Origin: Byssothecium circinans | Taxonomy: Eukaryota; Ascomycota; Dothideomycetes; Pleosporales; Massarinaceae | Reading direction: 5' to 3' | Length of the DNA: 64,000 bases | NCBI GenBank assembly: GCA_010015675.1 | Contig: ML976983.1 | Location: forward strand, 387,858 to 451,857 | Part shown: piece after piece, positions 1 through 13,565 of the stretch | Position numbering within the stretch: the stretch's first letter is position 1 | How the letters are laid out: each line of letters opens with the position of its first letter | Program-made: the position numbers and the translations under genes | The notes under the pieces: generated by a model | Told to the model about the DNA's origin: nothing | Seen by the model: only the letters and a program-made list of their open reading frames with translations | Database searches by the model: none

Positions 1-624
1 GACACTCAACGCAGAATCGCTACAGCCGGGGTTTCCGAAAGCGCAAGAGAGACAGCAGACAAAGCAACGCCCGTCTAAACCTTCTTTCACATTTCTGTCT
101 CTGCCAGAATCGCGGCTCTGCGGAACACAACCTGCGACAGGCCGCGCTCCGAGCAAGAGGCGAGGACGACGATGATGATTGATGATGGGTGCTGAGTACC
201 GTATGCGTGTGGTAGTGATGATGGTTTGGCCGGTCAGCAGCGGTCCCCGTTTATTTGCAAGATCGGCGAGCGGCGAGCATGGCAAGTCGGCGACAATAAA
301 TAGTAATAAGGGACTGCAAGCTGCAAGCAGCAAGCGGAATCCCAGCCGGAGCTTTCGCTTTCTCGGCGGGCTTTGTGAGGATCAACGACGGCACTCTTGA
401 AACACTCTCGCGTGTCTCTGTGTGCGGGATCGCACGGCGGCTTTCACAAGTCCACAGGGAGCCCAGGGAAGCCACATGGCAAGGACAGGGGCTTGTGCGA
501 ATGTAATCGACCTACCTAGCACTGCTAGGAGCGCACGTCCTCGTCGGTCCAACCCTTGTCACACTAAATTGTCCTCTTCGTACCTCTTGACTTCTACTCC
601 GCGTCCCTCTCTTAATCCAGCCAG
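1..624. other. Upstream region of the flbA-like gene
   Basis: No convincing gene. The tract probably holds the promoter and 5' leader of the RGS gene that starts at 625. It contains several short open frames (for example 422-655) with no recognisable protein features. These could act as upstream ORFs if the leader is long, but that is inference. Confidence 0.4.
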
Positions 625-3196
625 ATGCCCAACACCACCGCTCCTCTGCCCGTGACTGCCCCTGCATCTATCCCCTCAGTCTCGTACACATCCGTCGATT
701 CCGCGAGCCCGCTCTCGCCCTCGACGCAACCCAACGAGCGTCCGGCTTCAGGAGGAGAGTCGAACGCCGCCGCCAGCAGGACGACAAAGGCCCCGACTGC
801 CGCTACAAAGCCCGTCGTACCTACCCGCCGCTCAACTCTGACGTCTCGATTCCCGCTGCTCCGCAAGTCCAGTCGCGAAGCCGGACATTCTAGGGGCAAC
901 AGCATCCTCTCCACGCCTCCACCCTTCCTCACCGCGGGCGTGCCGCGTGCTTCTAGCTCTACACCACGAGCAGATCGTGACTCGTTCGACGAACAAGGCC
1001 GGAATAAAAGCCGCGAGCCAGCGACCAACGACAGGTTGAGCGCCAGATCACCGAGCCACGAGCCCGACAGCACCTCACAGGCCTCCACACACACATCTCG
1101 GTCTGCCTCTGCAGCATCGACTACAAACACTAGCCCTCAAAGCGAGTCTTCCAACAAGCTGGACAGCAACCGCCAGCCAAGAACGTCGTCGAGAGCAGCA
1201 AAAGCAGCCGACAAAAAGATGCATCAGACATCGTCCAGGCTCCTCCGCATGACGGACGATGAGCGGCCTTTCACACGGGTAAGTAGCTATTTCTTTTCTG
1301 ACTCCAGCGGGGGCGACTGATCGGCTGTCTGGATGGCTGGCAGCCGTCTCCGCCAATATGCAAACCACGGTTTTCGAGTCTGCACCTGCCCAATAGGGAC
1401 ACCCCGCCCCATTGTCATCTGCACCATGCAGCTCGCATTCTGGCCGAGTCTGCGTGCATGCTCTGCAACTGCAAATCCAGCAGCCTGATCGAAGGTGCGG
1501 ATGCGGGCCGTTGTGTCACCTAATTTATTTCGGGCATACCCACGTGAACCTCGTATTTCCACGAGGGCATGCTGTCTCCGTATGGCCGGCGTCATCGATC
1601 GCCAGCCTCTTAGTTCCACCCTGCCAGGACCCTTTTTCGAAGAGGGAAAATTGCGCACGTTCAGCTCACCAGTGTCGGCTACTAACAATGACTCAGGATT
1701 TCAAGGATCTTTTCTCCACCTTGATGGTGTCCCTCCCGCTCACGCCTCATCGCGTTCGCTTCAGGATGATCGATTGCACATTTACCTCCGATGAAGCGAT
1801 TACGAATTTGGGCTCTCTAAAGTTCTCTCAATCCAACCGCATGCCGGATCCCAAAGATTCCTCGCGCGTCGTAACGACGACCACAACTACAACTTTCTCT
1901 ATGGCAAAGGAAATGGCGCGATCCGTGTGCACCAAGTTTTTGGAAGCAAAATTCATTGAATCGGTAGAAGGCAAGCTAGACTTTCAGAGCAAAAGCTCAG
2001 TCTGGCAGCTTTCCCCCAAGGGCATCCACATCCTGGAGCGCTTCTGCTCCCGCAACGGCATCCAGTCATCCCATGTCAAGCATGTTATCGAGTCTCCCCG
2101 CAACCCGCACCAGCTGGTGATTCTGGAAAGAAACACCGAGTCCGACAAGCTGCACAGTGACGAGCAGACCGTCGAGATCATCTTCCGTCGTTTCGTCGGA
2201 CACACGCCGAACGAAGTCCACTCCGATTCAGACTCCGTACACGAATTCGCCAGATGCGACATTGGCGTCAAGACAGTGAAGCACAAGCCTACGACTAACC
2301 GACCATACGAATACACTATTAATGGCAAGAATGCAGCCGAATGGCTCATGGATTGTTCCACAATGGTGGATCGTCGCGAGTCTATTGAGATTTGTTCCAT
2401 GTTCCTCCAGCTCGGCCTCATCTCTCCAGTGGATTCCCGCAATTCGAGTGAGAAATTCCAGGGTTCGAAGCAGGTCCAGTACTTCATCACACAACACGGC
2501 GAGCGCGTTGCAGGTTGGATCACAGCCGACGACGCCTCCGTATCGTCGGACTCTACTGTAGCAAAAGCTCGCGACGGAGCCACTCGCGACTCCAACAGCA
2601 ACCGCACTAATGTCATCATCCGCAACCCGTCATGGCGTCTGCTATACCGCGAGTTTCTCAAGGACACCATGTGCGAAGAGAACTTGTCCTTTTATCTTGA
2701 AGTGCAAGAGTTCAATCGCCAGTATAGGGCTGCAGTCAATGCATCTGGAGACAATAAGATTGAGACTATTCGCGAGACACTCGCCGCTGCCTATGGTAAG
2801 TCGTGCGTCCTTGACATCTCTTAGCCAGCCAGCCTAACCATTCCAGGTCTGTACAACGCTTTCTTGGCCCCTGGCTCGCCGAACGAACTCAACATCGATC
2901 ACGCCCTACGTACACAGCTTGCTACGCGCATGACACGTGCTGTCGGTGACGATAATGCAATGATGCTCAGCTTGGTGGAGGTTGCCTCTCTTTTCGAGAA
3001 AGCACAGAACTCAATATTCAAGCTCATGTCTAGCGTAAGTGGCATTGAACGACAGGAGGACCTGCGGCTGACAATACAATAGGACTCGGTCCCAAAATTC
3101 ATCAAGCACCCCAAATACAGCGGTCAACTCCGTGGTCTCGACGCGGCCGCTGCCGCAGCATATGCTAGCAACCCAAATAGTAACTCCCGATCATAA
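625..3196 (+). CDS. flbA: FlbA/Sst2-type regulator of G-protein signalling (DEP-DEP-RGS)
   Basis: Four exons, 625-1278, 1697-2795, 2847-3034 and 3083-3196, join in frame to 684 residues. The first 218 residues are Ser/Thr/Arg-rich and probably disordered. DEP-type segments lie at about residues 225-335 and 420-485 (the second contains AAEWLMDCSTMVDRRESIE). An RGS domain runs from about 525 (NPSWRLLYREFLKDTMCEEN) to 672 (FIKHPKY). Proteins of this architecture speed GTP hydrolysis on G-alpha subunits; in Aspergillus FlbA this turns down vegetative growth signalling and permits conidiation, and in yeast Sst2 it desensitises pheromone signalling. The first intron (418 nt) is unusually long for this window but has a clear donor (gtaagt) and an actaac branch just before actcag. 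The ATG at 625 opens the frame. The FlbA assignment over other RGS proteins rests on the double DEP plus RGS order. Confidence 0.9.
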
Positions 3197-6100
3197 GGGC
3201 CTTCACTTAGACGAAACCTAAAACCGTCGCTTCCCGCTTCCCATTAGATGACCTGCTATTTGCTTTATCATCTTTGGGCGCCTCTTCACCGCAACTGCAT
3301 GCATTATTCCCCTTTCTGCTTCACATCCGTGCATATCCTTTTCCACATGCTGGGTTGGGCTTAGATAAACTCCAGGCGTTCCGGAAAGGGTCACCAAAAC
3401 ATATCCGGCATCAGGGCGGCTTCTTCTATTTTGCTTCATCAGCGCCGAACGCTACCGATTCCGCCGCTCACGTTTCTGGCTTTCCGCTCATTATCCGGCA
3501 AACTGGGGTTCTCACGAAAACGATTCGAAATGGCTAGATGTTGGTCATCATTGGCTGGCTTCTCGTCGAGGACTCTGCCATGTGCCACGCCCGCTTTTTG
3601 TAACGAAGGTTGGATTTGGAGTGCTTTTGGATTTTTGGGGCGATGCTTCCTTTTTCGTTTTTTCTATCTATATTCACCATCATTGGCCTGTGCTGGCATA
3701 GAGGCTAGCAGTATGGGTTGTGCAAGCTTGAGGCCGGGTTGGATACCAGACTCTACGGGGGTCATGGAAGGGGGATAGTGGTGGCTGGATTGTAATGGAT
3801 TTCTGAACGAGTTACTTCTTGGGTCACGTCTATGTGCGTTGAGCGGCATAGTAGGCCGTGCAGTGCGTTGGACTGGGTCAAGATAACGGTATGTCTTGAG
3901 ATATAGATGAATTAGGGAATCTAGTGCAGATTATACTCTCCCCACATACCTACCCCTACACTTGAAGCTTTGCAGCCATAGAGCCTGACGACTTTGGCGG
4001 ATGCCTGAGGCATCCCTATATTTACTCTCCGAGGACGGCTTGGGACGCATCTAGGAAATACCCAGGTCTTTCAGACTCGTCCGGACAAGCTCGAGAAAAG
4101 GTCTCCACGGAACGGACCGAACGGTCTTAATTCTTGCTCACGAACTTGCTTCCTGAATCAAGGGCTTATTATTGGTCTTCTCTTCCATGCATCAGGTTTT
4201 TGACAGGTCGTAGTTAATAGTACACCACAGACGACATCCCTGTACTGACGGGTACCGGACGCGACGCTACGGATCTGGTAACAATCTCCGGGACCGCAAT
4301 TCCTTTTGGGAATGTGGTCTTGATAAGTTGGAATAACGTGGATGTAGTGGCTTTCTCTAACCTTGGAACCAGACCTCAGGAGTTTGGACAACATATCAAC
4401 ACTCAGCAGGAATAACTTTAAGGCAGGATATTTGGCTAACTTTTTGTCTCTGTAGCTACCCAGATGGTTGATGCTAGAGTCTAGCGCACATATGATTAAA
4501 CTTTATCTAGCTATATTGTGGTAATACGAGTAGTCCTTCAATACAAGATCTTCCAGAGACACACATCCCGAAGTTTTTTAAAGCAGCTAGTTTAATGTAC
4601 GATCGATGATCGCTCTACTATCGACCTCGGCAATCTTCTAAGATGAGGAAACACATCCCCACAAAACAAGTCTTCTCTTCTAAGTTCTAACGGAGCTTTC
4701 CTCAACAACGCTCAGTGTGCTTTCTGAAAAAGTCTCACAGCGGAAAAAAGACTGCCTTGAAAGGCCATCATCATAAACCCCCATCCATTCACACAGAATA
4801 CTACCCTTTCACGTGCATTTCATCACACGCACAAAAACTTTATGTTCAATGCCCCCTTCAATCGTACGATACATGCATGTCATTCCGCCTGAGTACGTCT
4901 GAGATATGCTTTGTGTACTTGGGACAGCCCAACCGGTTTTTGATACTGGGCGGATGGCTCCAAGGTTCATGATTCCGTGTACCATGACCATGACCGTGAC
5001 CAGGTAGAGAGGAACGGACCGAAGAAAGTCCTCCAGCCTCGCTTCTATGCCGTCTGCTGGGGGGGTGATGCAGGGAACAGGACTAAAAAACACCTTAAAG
5101 CTTACCGAGAATTCGAGAATCGTACCAGATGTGCAGGTGCCGATGCCGAAAAACGCCTTTGCAGGAGCCTAATGTAGCCAGTGCGGTTGATGGAAGAGGA
5201 TACGCGTACCTCCCCCAGAGCTGGAAGAACCCGGCGGCACCTGGTGGTGGTGGCAGTTTCATGTGTGAATACGGCTGTCAAAACTCTGGTAGAGCTATAC
5301 TAGGATCGAGTATTTGTGTATCGAAACTTTCTTTTAACTCCCTTCTTAGTGCCGAAATTGTCGACCCCACGAGAGGCGTGTTTCACTGATTCAGCGTACT
5401 TCAGGCCGTGTGTAACGGATCCATTGAGCCCGGGCTAGCTAGTAGGTACTGGGAAGCGGTAGGGTAGGAAAAGAGGCGGTGTGGAGAGGTAGAGGTATCT
5501 TCCATACACCGGTGGGTGGCTTTAAAGTTTGCTGGGATATGTGCTGTGCCTGCTATGCTTGGGTGGATCTTGGTAGTGGGTTGAGCCGTGTATGTAGAGC
5601 ATCAATGAGCGCGACGCGTACCCGAGACATGGATACCATACCCACAATAATGAACTATATGTCGGTATTCGGCTAGTCTATCGTTTGACATCCTCAGCCA
5701 CGGGTGGCTGCACCGTCATTCGCAGAACCTCCATGCCTAAATCCCATCTTGGAGTAGCATAGTGAATGCAATCAATCATTCAGATTCTCTATCTGGGTTA
5801 GTAAAACAAGCACAGATTCCGAAATTTCTGCCGCCTGACCGCCCGTCGCAGATGCTCTGTACAATCAGGGCTTCTGGATGGCTTGCCATGCCTGTTTAAT
5901 CAGCCGTCGTGTCCGGTGTATTGGGACCGGAGGATGGATCCGACGATTGTCTTGGCTATTAGCGCTTCTGTTATCTTAGAATAAGAGCTTGCTGTGGTTG
6001 TTATCACAAGTGCGGGGTAGTGTACCGTAGAAGGGAGGTTTATCGAGGTTAATATCTGGAAAGGTCGAGTAAGGCGCCTGCAAGTGAGGTTTGTATTGGT

Positions 6101-6297
6101 CACGTGACATGGCGTTCTTATCGATAGCAAGTGACGTGCCGAGGCGGGCGCGTTTGACGCATCTATTTGTTTACGGAAACTTCTCAGGCAGCAGCTTGAT
6201 ATATCTACAACACTCTCTACCAGAGACATAAGCCCTCGGATAGCTTTCGTTGTTCTCTTAACCGTTCTCTCGACCAATCTCCTCATAACATAGTGCC
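3197..6297. other. 3.1-kb intergenic tract
   Basis: No gene recognised. The longest open frame, 5900-6451 on the minus strand, overlaps the first exons of chk1 and looks like chance. The last 200-300 bases probably hold the chk1 promoter. I see no repeats, terminal inverted repeats or RNA-gene motifs. Confidence 0.35.
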
Positions 6298-8202
6298 ATG
6301 GTTGCCCCGCCTTCGGTGAGTACTCCTGCTTCCGAATGAAGCTCAAGCCCCAGCGGGGAGCAAAGTGCCTCAGCGAAGACATCAGACGATTATGCCTCTT
6401 AATGCCACATGTCTTCACGATAACTGACCCACCAACAGAGCCAGCTTGCACCGCTACCTACGGATCTCCCCTTCAAGATCATCAGCAAGACCATCGGCCA
6501 AGGCGCATACGCATCGTACGTTTGCCTTTTCTTCAAGACATGCGTTTCCTACTAATAAACATTCCCCAGAGTACGAAAAGCTATTCCCAACGGCCGAACC
6601 AGCCCCGTCGTTGCCATAAAGTTCATCAACAAGGAACACGCCTTCAAACATGGCCGCCTTACCCCCAAACAAGTGAACATGGAGATCCTCCTACATTCCC
6701 ACCTCGGGAAGCACCAGAATATCATTCATTTCCTCGGTAACGGCGAAGATCCTGCCTGGACATGGATCGCGTTGGAGCTTGCGGAAGGTGGGGACCTCTT
6801 CGATAAAGTGGAAGCAGATGAGGGCGTTGAGGAGGGCATTGCGCACTTCTACTTCACACAGTTGATCAGTGCGGTGGGATATATGCACACCAAGGGTATA
6901 GCGCACAGGGACTTGAAGCCGGAGAACGTGCTGCTAAGTCTAGATGGCGACTTGAAGCTTGCGGATTTTGGGCTCGCGGCTATGTTCAAGAAGGATGGGA
7001 AGACCAGGTTATGCAATACGATATGTGGATCGCCACCATATATTGCGCCTGAGGTTGTCAATGGGAGAAAGAGTAGGAGAGCGGATATGCTGGACTCGGG
7101 GTATATGGCGAATATCTGCGATATATGGAGTTGCGGTGTGGTGCTGTTTGTATTGCTGGTTGGTAATACGCCGTGGGACGAGCCGACCTTCAATAGCTGG
7201 GAGTATAAGGAATACGTGGATACCAATGGCAGGACAACCGATGAGCTATGGGAGAAGATACCGACGGGCGTCTTATCGTTGCTAAGAGGGATGCTGAAAG
7301 TTGATCCGACACAACGATTCACGCTCGACGAAATACGGACGCATCCGTGGTTCGCGCAGAAAAATGCATTCATGAACAGCAAGGGACAGAACGCGAACCC
7401 CATTGGCATGGCTACCAAAATGCTCTCATCACTCCGCATCGACTTTTCACAACCACCCTCACAGTCACAACGCGGGTATTCACAACCGTCACAAGATCCA
7501 GACGTCATGGAGATCGACTCAACACCACATCGATCCCGCGCCAATCCCGCAAACATCAGTCTTCTATCGTCCACACAGCCCGAGACACCCATCACAGACA
7601 CGCCCTTCGACTGGGAACGGCCACCCCGACTTGCAACACACGACGGCATGTCCAACTCCCAACCCAATGCCAACCAAAAAGTTCCCTCATCAACAGGTGC
7701 ATCAGCACATCCGACGACCTTCCTCTCTCAACTCTCACCCAGCACCCAAGGCCTCCTCTCTCAGGACCCCACAATGACGCAATTCAGCGCCCGTCCTTCA
7801 GTCCCCCTAACCCTCACCCAACAAGCACAACACTACAGCGACGTACTCCCCCACTACTCTTTCTCCCGCTTCCTCTCGCCCCTCAGCATATCCCTCCTCA
7901 CACCTCTCCTCTTCGATGCTCTGCACCGCCTCGGCGTGCCCGTTCCGCTGAACAACCAAACCTCCTCCGAGGACCAGCAGGTAGAATGGGACAGGAAGGG
8001 AGAAGCTAGTATAAGAGTGAAGATGGCGGATGGGAGGAAACAAGGGCTGAATGGGCATATTGTTGTGGATAAGGCGTGGTTTGATGGCGCGGAGATGAGT
8101 GAGGTAAGGTTCGTGAAGGCGAGTGGGGATCCGGTGGAGTGGAGGAGGTTTTTTAAGAACGTGTGTGTTTGTGTTGGGGATGCTGTTTTGAAGGCTGATT
8201 GA
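6298..8202 (+). CDS. chk1: Checkpoint kinase Chk1
   Basis: Exons 6298-6315, 6439-6515 and 6570-8202 give 575 residues. The Ser/Thr kinase domain covers about residues 18-285: glycine loop GQGAYASV (26-33), VAIK lysine (49), HRDLKPEN (catalytic Asp 146), DFG (164), then GSPPYIAPE. The insert after GNTPWDEP matches Chk1 rather than Chk2 or Snf1 kinases. After the kinase domain there is a cluster of SQ/TQ dipeptides (around FSQPPSQSQ, YSQPSQ, SSTQPE, FLSQLSPSTQ, LLSQDP), the preferred phosphorylation context of ATM/ATR-type kinases, followed by a C-terminal regulatory region that ends with a KA1-like fold candidate. Chk1 arrests the cell cycle after DNA damage or replication stress. The first coding exon has only six codons; splice sites and phase support it. 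Confidence 0.93.
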
Positions 8203-11200
8203 GGGGGAGGTGGGATGGTTGGGTGGTGGGTTGGTGGTGTTGGAGTAGAGTGTGGTGATTGAGGAAGGACTATAGGTCACTGATTGGATAACTCCTCGTC
8301 AAATGATGTTAGCCGTTTGGCTGTAACTTGACTTTGAAAAGTGCATCGTTCGGTTCCTCTAAAATACCTCATTTGCCAAGACTACACTTATACTGATGAG
8401 GTTAAGTATCAGGATTGTGCGGTGGTGTAGAGAGGAGATGATGTTGTAGGAGATTTCCGGCTGAACCGATCTTCATATACTCATGCGTGTGAAAAGTCTA
8501 GAAATGCTTCCCGTACCCATATAGATCTACTAACTTGCCAGTTTAGACAACAAGCATAAAAACTGGCTTGTTTTTGTTTCTTAACATGAAATGGCTTGAT
8601 TTAGATATTCTACAAGGGGGAAAACTACCTCCTTCAACATAGTAGGTTATTACCTGAAGTTAAATTAAATAAGGATCTTTAGAGTGACCGATTGGGTGAC
8701 CTAACAGTGTATAACGTGTTTTGGAAAACGCTTTACATGATATATGCCCTAAGCTAGTTCAAGGTTAAGATATTAAAGAGTAATAACCAAGTCCGATACA
8801 AAGGAAAAAAGAAAAGTAGTGGCGTTATATATCCCCCACTCATTTCAAAATCTGACAACCACACTGCCATAATGTTGAAACAAAGTGTATTTTTTGGCAA
8901 AGGAAGTATTCATCGCCGTCATCCTATATTGCTTTCGATAATTCCCGATCTTCTCCGCTCGCTTCATGCCCTGTGTGGTATAAGATGTTTTTGTTCCTCA
9001 ACCAACAGCAACATCAAGCGGGATCATCGCGTTTTTTCAATGCTCGTGAAGAGGAGATCCTGGGTAGAGATCAGTCATTGTCTTCTGCTTCGATGGATTT
9101 GAAGACACTGATAGCGATAAATACTGGACGTCACTGATCTCATCGAGCGAGGTAATTACTGTTTTCGCCTCAACTAAAAGCTTAACATCACTGGAGCGGT
9201 CTCTCTCCATGTTTTCTTGCTTTTTATATGCTGATATCATGATGTCGTACCCTCTTCGTTTTCGTCCCTTGACAGCGAAGAAGCGACGTGTGTTCAAGAA
9301 CAACCAGTCTTAGAGAAAGAAGAACTCAAGGCAGAGAAGAAGGCACATCGACGTTTAAGTTGTGGTTTTGGAAGCACTATATTGCAGAACGTATGGTGGA
9401 TTTCTACCTGCGACTGCTCTCATGTGGCCACCACCATTGCGTTTTGGCCAGAAGTGCGAACAGACATGTTGAATATCAGAGTTCCATTTTCGTAGAAAAA
9501 GAGATTCCCAACCATTATCGGGACTTGTATCTGTACCAACGCCTTTGGAGGTACCTGGTGCGCGCAACCGACGGGCAGTAACATAGTGTATCACCAATAG
9601 CGCTTTTAGATATCGAAACCTTTGGGTAGTAGTTTTGACGCATGACTGCTCATTTTTTTTGCTTATATGGTACTGGTCATATTTTTTATTCCTCTTTTCT
9701 TTTCATCTCTTGACAAAGAGAACCATCAATTCAGTGAAGTGCTGTCTTCAAAGGCAAAATCCTGGGAGAAAGCAACGGAAACCGCTCACACTTTTTCCCG
9801 ATAACAATCCTGACATTAACATGCCAAAAGCCCCTCATACATTGATCTGGTTAGTGTCGGCTCATGGATGATGCATCAGCGTTGACTTCCATCTTTTTAA
9901 GCGTGGCTAATAACTGCTCAACACAGACCATTAAAATGGATACTAGATAGTTTCCAAAGGCAGTTCATGGCCAGGTGGCATAAACCTTTTAGTCTTAACG
10001 ACTATATTACGAGCAGGATTTCCAGCAAGCACCGCATGCCATTTTTGAAGTGAAGTTTCAGTAGAGATAAAAATGTTAGACGGGATCTTTCGATTGATCC
10101 TCATAGTATCCAGGAGTTAAAGGTCGACAAAGCCATGAGAAATGGCAGGTGTAGACTTTAGAGTATTATGCAAAATATGTCCATCCATGAGAAAATTCGA
10201 TTAAGGAGTTCTCCGGAGACACCGCATTTCTTCGATACGATTCTGATTTTAGAAGTTCAGAGTGTACCCTCTGTATCTCCTCGTCCACATGTTATCGATT
10301 TTTTGGCCCTTTTTATTATACACTTCTCCCCTCCATGAACCAACAACACGCGACCTTGCTGACATTTGCAGAAGCCCAAGGTCTTTCTTTCATTCCTCCA
10401 CTTCTCTGAACAACAACCTCCAAACTCTCGAGGCTCATAAGCCCTAATAAATTTCTTTTCGGGAATCCAAGGCTCGTCCACTCATTTCATCGTCCAAAAG
10501 GAGATTTTTGTAGAAAACACTTCATCGCCCCTTTTCCATTGAGATTTTGATTCGCACAATTAGATTCTCCTGCACATTCAACAGCGCTGCGTAACTTTTT
10601 GCTACCTCCCTTCTTCTGGCCAAGGGGGGAAAAGGCCGAACTCATGTGGCAGAATTAGTTGTGCTTTTGGACCTGAGAAGTCGCCCACTGTCATCGATTG
10701 AGACATCGTCCGCTTGTTGCATTTTGAGAGGCTTCTAGAAAAATAAACCCGCGCCACATGGGTCACAGGTAACCGTACTTTTTATAGAGACACGGCATTA
10801 GGCGCAGTGGAGTGTGGAAGTCAAGACCGGTGCGTTAAGCCTGGTTTATATACTTCTAGAAAGGGGTGCTAGACCCTTTCTGGATATGCAAAGTCGTCAT
10901 CTCAGGCGCCATAAATGCTATCATGCATCAAACTATGAGGGCTCCACATGGAAGATCATGACTTTTGAGAAAAGATTGCCAGCCTCTCTTTTCCCTTGAG
11001 CCACTCCAATTTACGCAACGTATAGTCGGTTTTACGACACGCTGTAATGGATCAAATAAAAGCTCACTGGCACCCTTTGGCTGAGCTCCAATAATAAAGC
11101 AGGTCAACTTAGCGATGATGATGGGCAACGACCGCTTAATCGCTTTCCGACCATGGGTTGCTAGTTCGATTTGGGAAATGAGAATCGGAAAAATTGATTT

Positions 11201-11430
11201 GTTCTATTGATAACTTGGTATGCTTGTCAAAGTACAGTCTCAATGAAGAAAGAAAATGGTCTATCAGCGCCTAGGAAGTGCAAGAACCTGATTGAGATTA
11301 GAGTGACAACTAGGAAAGATGACCTGCCAGCCCTGGACTCTCCTCTATATCACCACCACTGTCTAGAAGCTGCCAGTCATCCAAGGCTCAAAAGAGCAGA
11401 GCCTCATGCCTCATACCGCTAGCTACCCAC
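8203..11430. other. 3.2-kb A+T-richer convergent intergenic tract
   Basis: This tract lies between the 3' ends of chk1 and the asparagine synthetase gene. It is richer in A/T runs than its flanks. Open frames are short (for example 88 codons at 9037-9303 minus) and none shows a domain. I see no terminal repeats or duplicated blocks. It may be old degraded sequence; nothing positive supports a gene. Confidence 0.35.
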
Positions 11431-13565
11431 CTACTTCGCAGTGTTGTACTTCTGGTTGTGAATAGAGATAGCACTATGCACCCATTAGCTCGACATCCAA
11501 AACACATCCTGAATCGAGGGAAGCACTCACCGTCCAGAAGGATCTGTCTGTTTACTCCAAGTTGGCACCCACCTCTTCACCGTACTCGCGCAATACGGTG
11601 GGAAGTGCTCATCAAACATACACCTATACCAATACGCTTCCTTGGAATCAGGAATATCGCTTCCCCACTCGGGCTTCGGGTTCTTCAACATCTCATCTGT
11701 AACCTCAATCTCCGCCCTGTCTTTAAGCGCATCAATCCAGCCATACCCTACACCGTCAGAGAACTGCTCCTTCTGACGCCAGAGGATCTTCTCGGGAAGA
11801 TAGGGCGCGGTGTCCGGCTCGTCGGAAGTGTCGAAGGCTTTGCGGATGATGTACTTTTCGATGCGCTCCTTGGTGATCATCTTTTCGGCTGGGTCGATGG
11901 ACATGGCGGTTGCGAGGAATTGCTTGTCTAGGAAAGGGACACGCGCTTCAAGGCCCCAGGCCGACGTCGATTTGTTGGCGCGTAGACAGTCGGCTAGATG
12001 GAGGTCTCCTACTCGGTGGATGGTTTCCTTGTGGAGGGCGGCCTTGTCGGGCGCGTTGTGAAAGTAGAGGTAGCCGCCGAAGATCTCGTCGCTGCCTTCG
12101 CCGGAGAGGACCATTTTGATTCCCATGGCTTTGATCTTTCGGCTGAGCAGGAACATGGGTGTTGAGGCGCGGATGGTGGTCACGTCGTAGGACTCGAGGT
12201 GGAAGATGACATCTGAGAGAGCGTTGAGCCCGTCTTCGAGGGTAAAAGTCAATGTGTGGTGTCGCGTTCCCAAGAAGTCTGCTACCTCCTTCGCAGCAAT
12301 GGCGTCGGGTGCACCTGGGAGACCGATGGAGAAAGAGTTTAGTTGAGGGAGCATCTGGACCGTAGAGAGCTCGTTGTGGTCGTCGATTCCGACAAGCCCT
12401 GCGTCTCCGTTGGACCCATTGGCAGAACCCTGCTTCTTCACCAGCTCGTTCAAGCGTAGAGTTTCCCGCTGCGCGATTGAAGCGACCAGACTCGAGTCAA
12501 GACCTCCAGACAGCAGCACACCGTAGGGAACTTCAGCCATCAACCTCTTTCGCACCGAGTTCTCCAATGTTGTTCTCAACTCCTTGTAATCTACCGGCTT
12601 TGTAGGGATGTTGTCAGGCTCGACGAGCCATTTCGGGTCGTAATACCGCGTGAGCTTGTCAGTCTTCGAATCGTAGATGTGACCGGGCGGGAACGATATG
12701 ATGTCGTCGCAAACGGGGTGGAGGCACTTTAGCTCAGAGGCAAAGTAGACTGCGCCAGGAGTCTGGCTCGAACGTCCGAGGTAGAAGGTGGTGATGCCGA
12801 CGGGGTCTCGCGCCGCGAGGACTCGATCCTGAACTTTGTCGTGAAGCACCCATGAGAACATGCCATCGAGATATCGCGGCGTGTCAATGTCATGTTCTAG
12901 ATACTATGCTGGATCAGCTCCTGTTCTTCCATTGCTTCCCAAACTGTGTACTAACCAGCGGAATGATAACCTCGCAATCTGAGTGTGTTTTGAAGCTGTA
13001 CGGCTTCTTGAGGCCCTTGCGAAGGATACGGTGGTTGTAAATCTCGCCATTGACAGCCAGAGACACAGTCTTCTCCTCATTGACGAGCGGCTGCGCCCCA
13101 GACTCTACACCAGAATCAGTTTTAGTCCCCTATCGTGTGCTCGTGTGACCACATACCGACACCAACGACACTCAGGCGCTCGTGGACCAAGACTGCCACT
13201 CAATTAGCACATACTCTCAGTGCCCAAACTGCTCGGAACACCTACTCGTATCGTTTGCGATCCAGTTTCCACCTACGAAGTCTTAGTTATCGCGTCCCGG
13301 CGCAAAACGTAAGGGCACTATCTCACTCCAATCGGGACCCCGATGTCGGACACTGTCGCAGTGAGTCAGTACGCGCCAATTGGCAATTGGGAGGAAGAAG
13401 ACTCACGCCTTGCCCATCTTCAGAGCCGTCGGCTTGAATTTCTGCACATCGGGATGCCTTTACATGTGTTAGTAACCGTTATATCATCATTGCGAGGGGC
13501 AATGGAGGGGAACAAAGATCCACAAGTCGCTGCGCATACCTGTAGCAAGCAAAGATACCACACAT
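11431..13565 (-). CDS. asn2: Asparagine synthetase (glutamine-hydrolysing)
   Basis: Eight exons on the minus strand: 13540-13565, 13407-13457, 13327-13352, 13246-13272, 13157-13198, 12956-13104, 11531-12903 and 11431-11473, giving 578 residues. The protein starts MCGIF, so Cys2 is the glutaminase nucleophile after Met removal. RHRGPDWSG and the ERLSVVGV and NGEIYNH segments complete the class II amidotransferase domain. The synthetase half carries the PP-loop LLSGGLDSS and SGEGSDE. It makes asparagine from aspartate, glutamine and ATP in the cytosol. The final intron follows DPSGR and the protein ends NQKYNTAK. The N-terminal domain is split into very short exons (26, 51, 26, 27 and 42 nt). 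Consensus-like TGAGTCA (intron) and TGACTC (upstream) sites fit cross-pathway control of amino acid genes, by inference. Confidence 0.93.
13362..13368. promoter_or_regulatory. TGAGTCA motif inside an asparagine synthetase intron
   Basis: A perfect palindromic TGAGTCA, the core site of Gcn4/Cpc1-type bZIP activators, lies in the intron between coding exons 2 and 3, about 200 bp downstream of the start codon. A related TGACTC is at 13800-13805 upstream of the gene. Asparagine synthetase is a known target of amino-acid starvation control in fungi; binding here is inference. Confidence 0.4.

Noticed and set aside
5900..6451. 183-codon minus-strand ORF upstream of chk1
   Set aside because: It overlaps the first two exons of chk1 in antisense, has no domain and a chance-like composition.
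6849..7673. 274-codon ORF antisense to chk1
   Set aside because: It is a mirror of the conserved kinase frame and shows no protein features.
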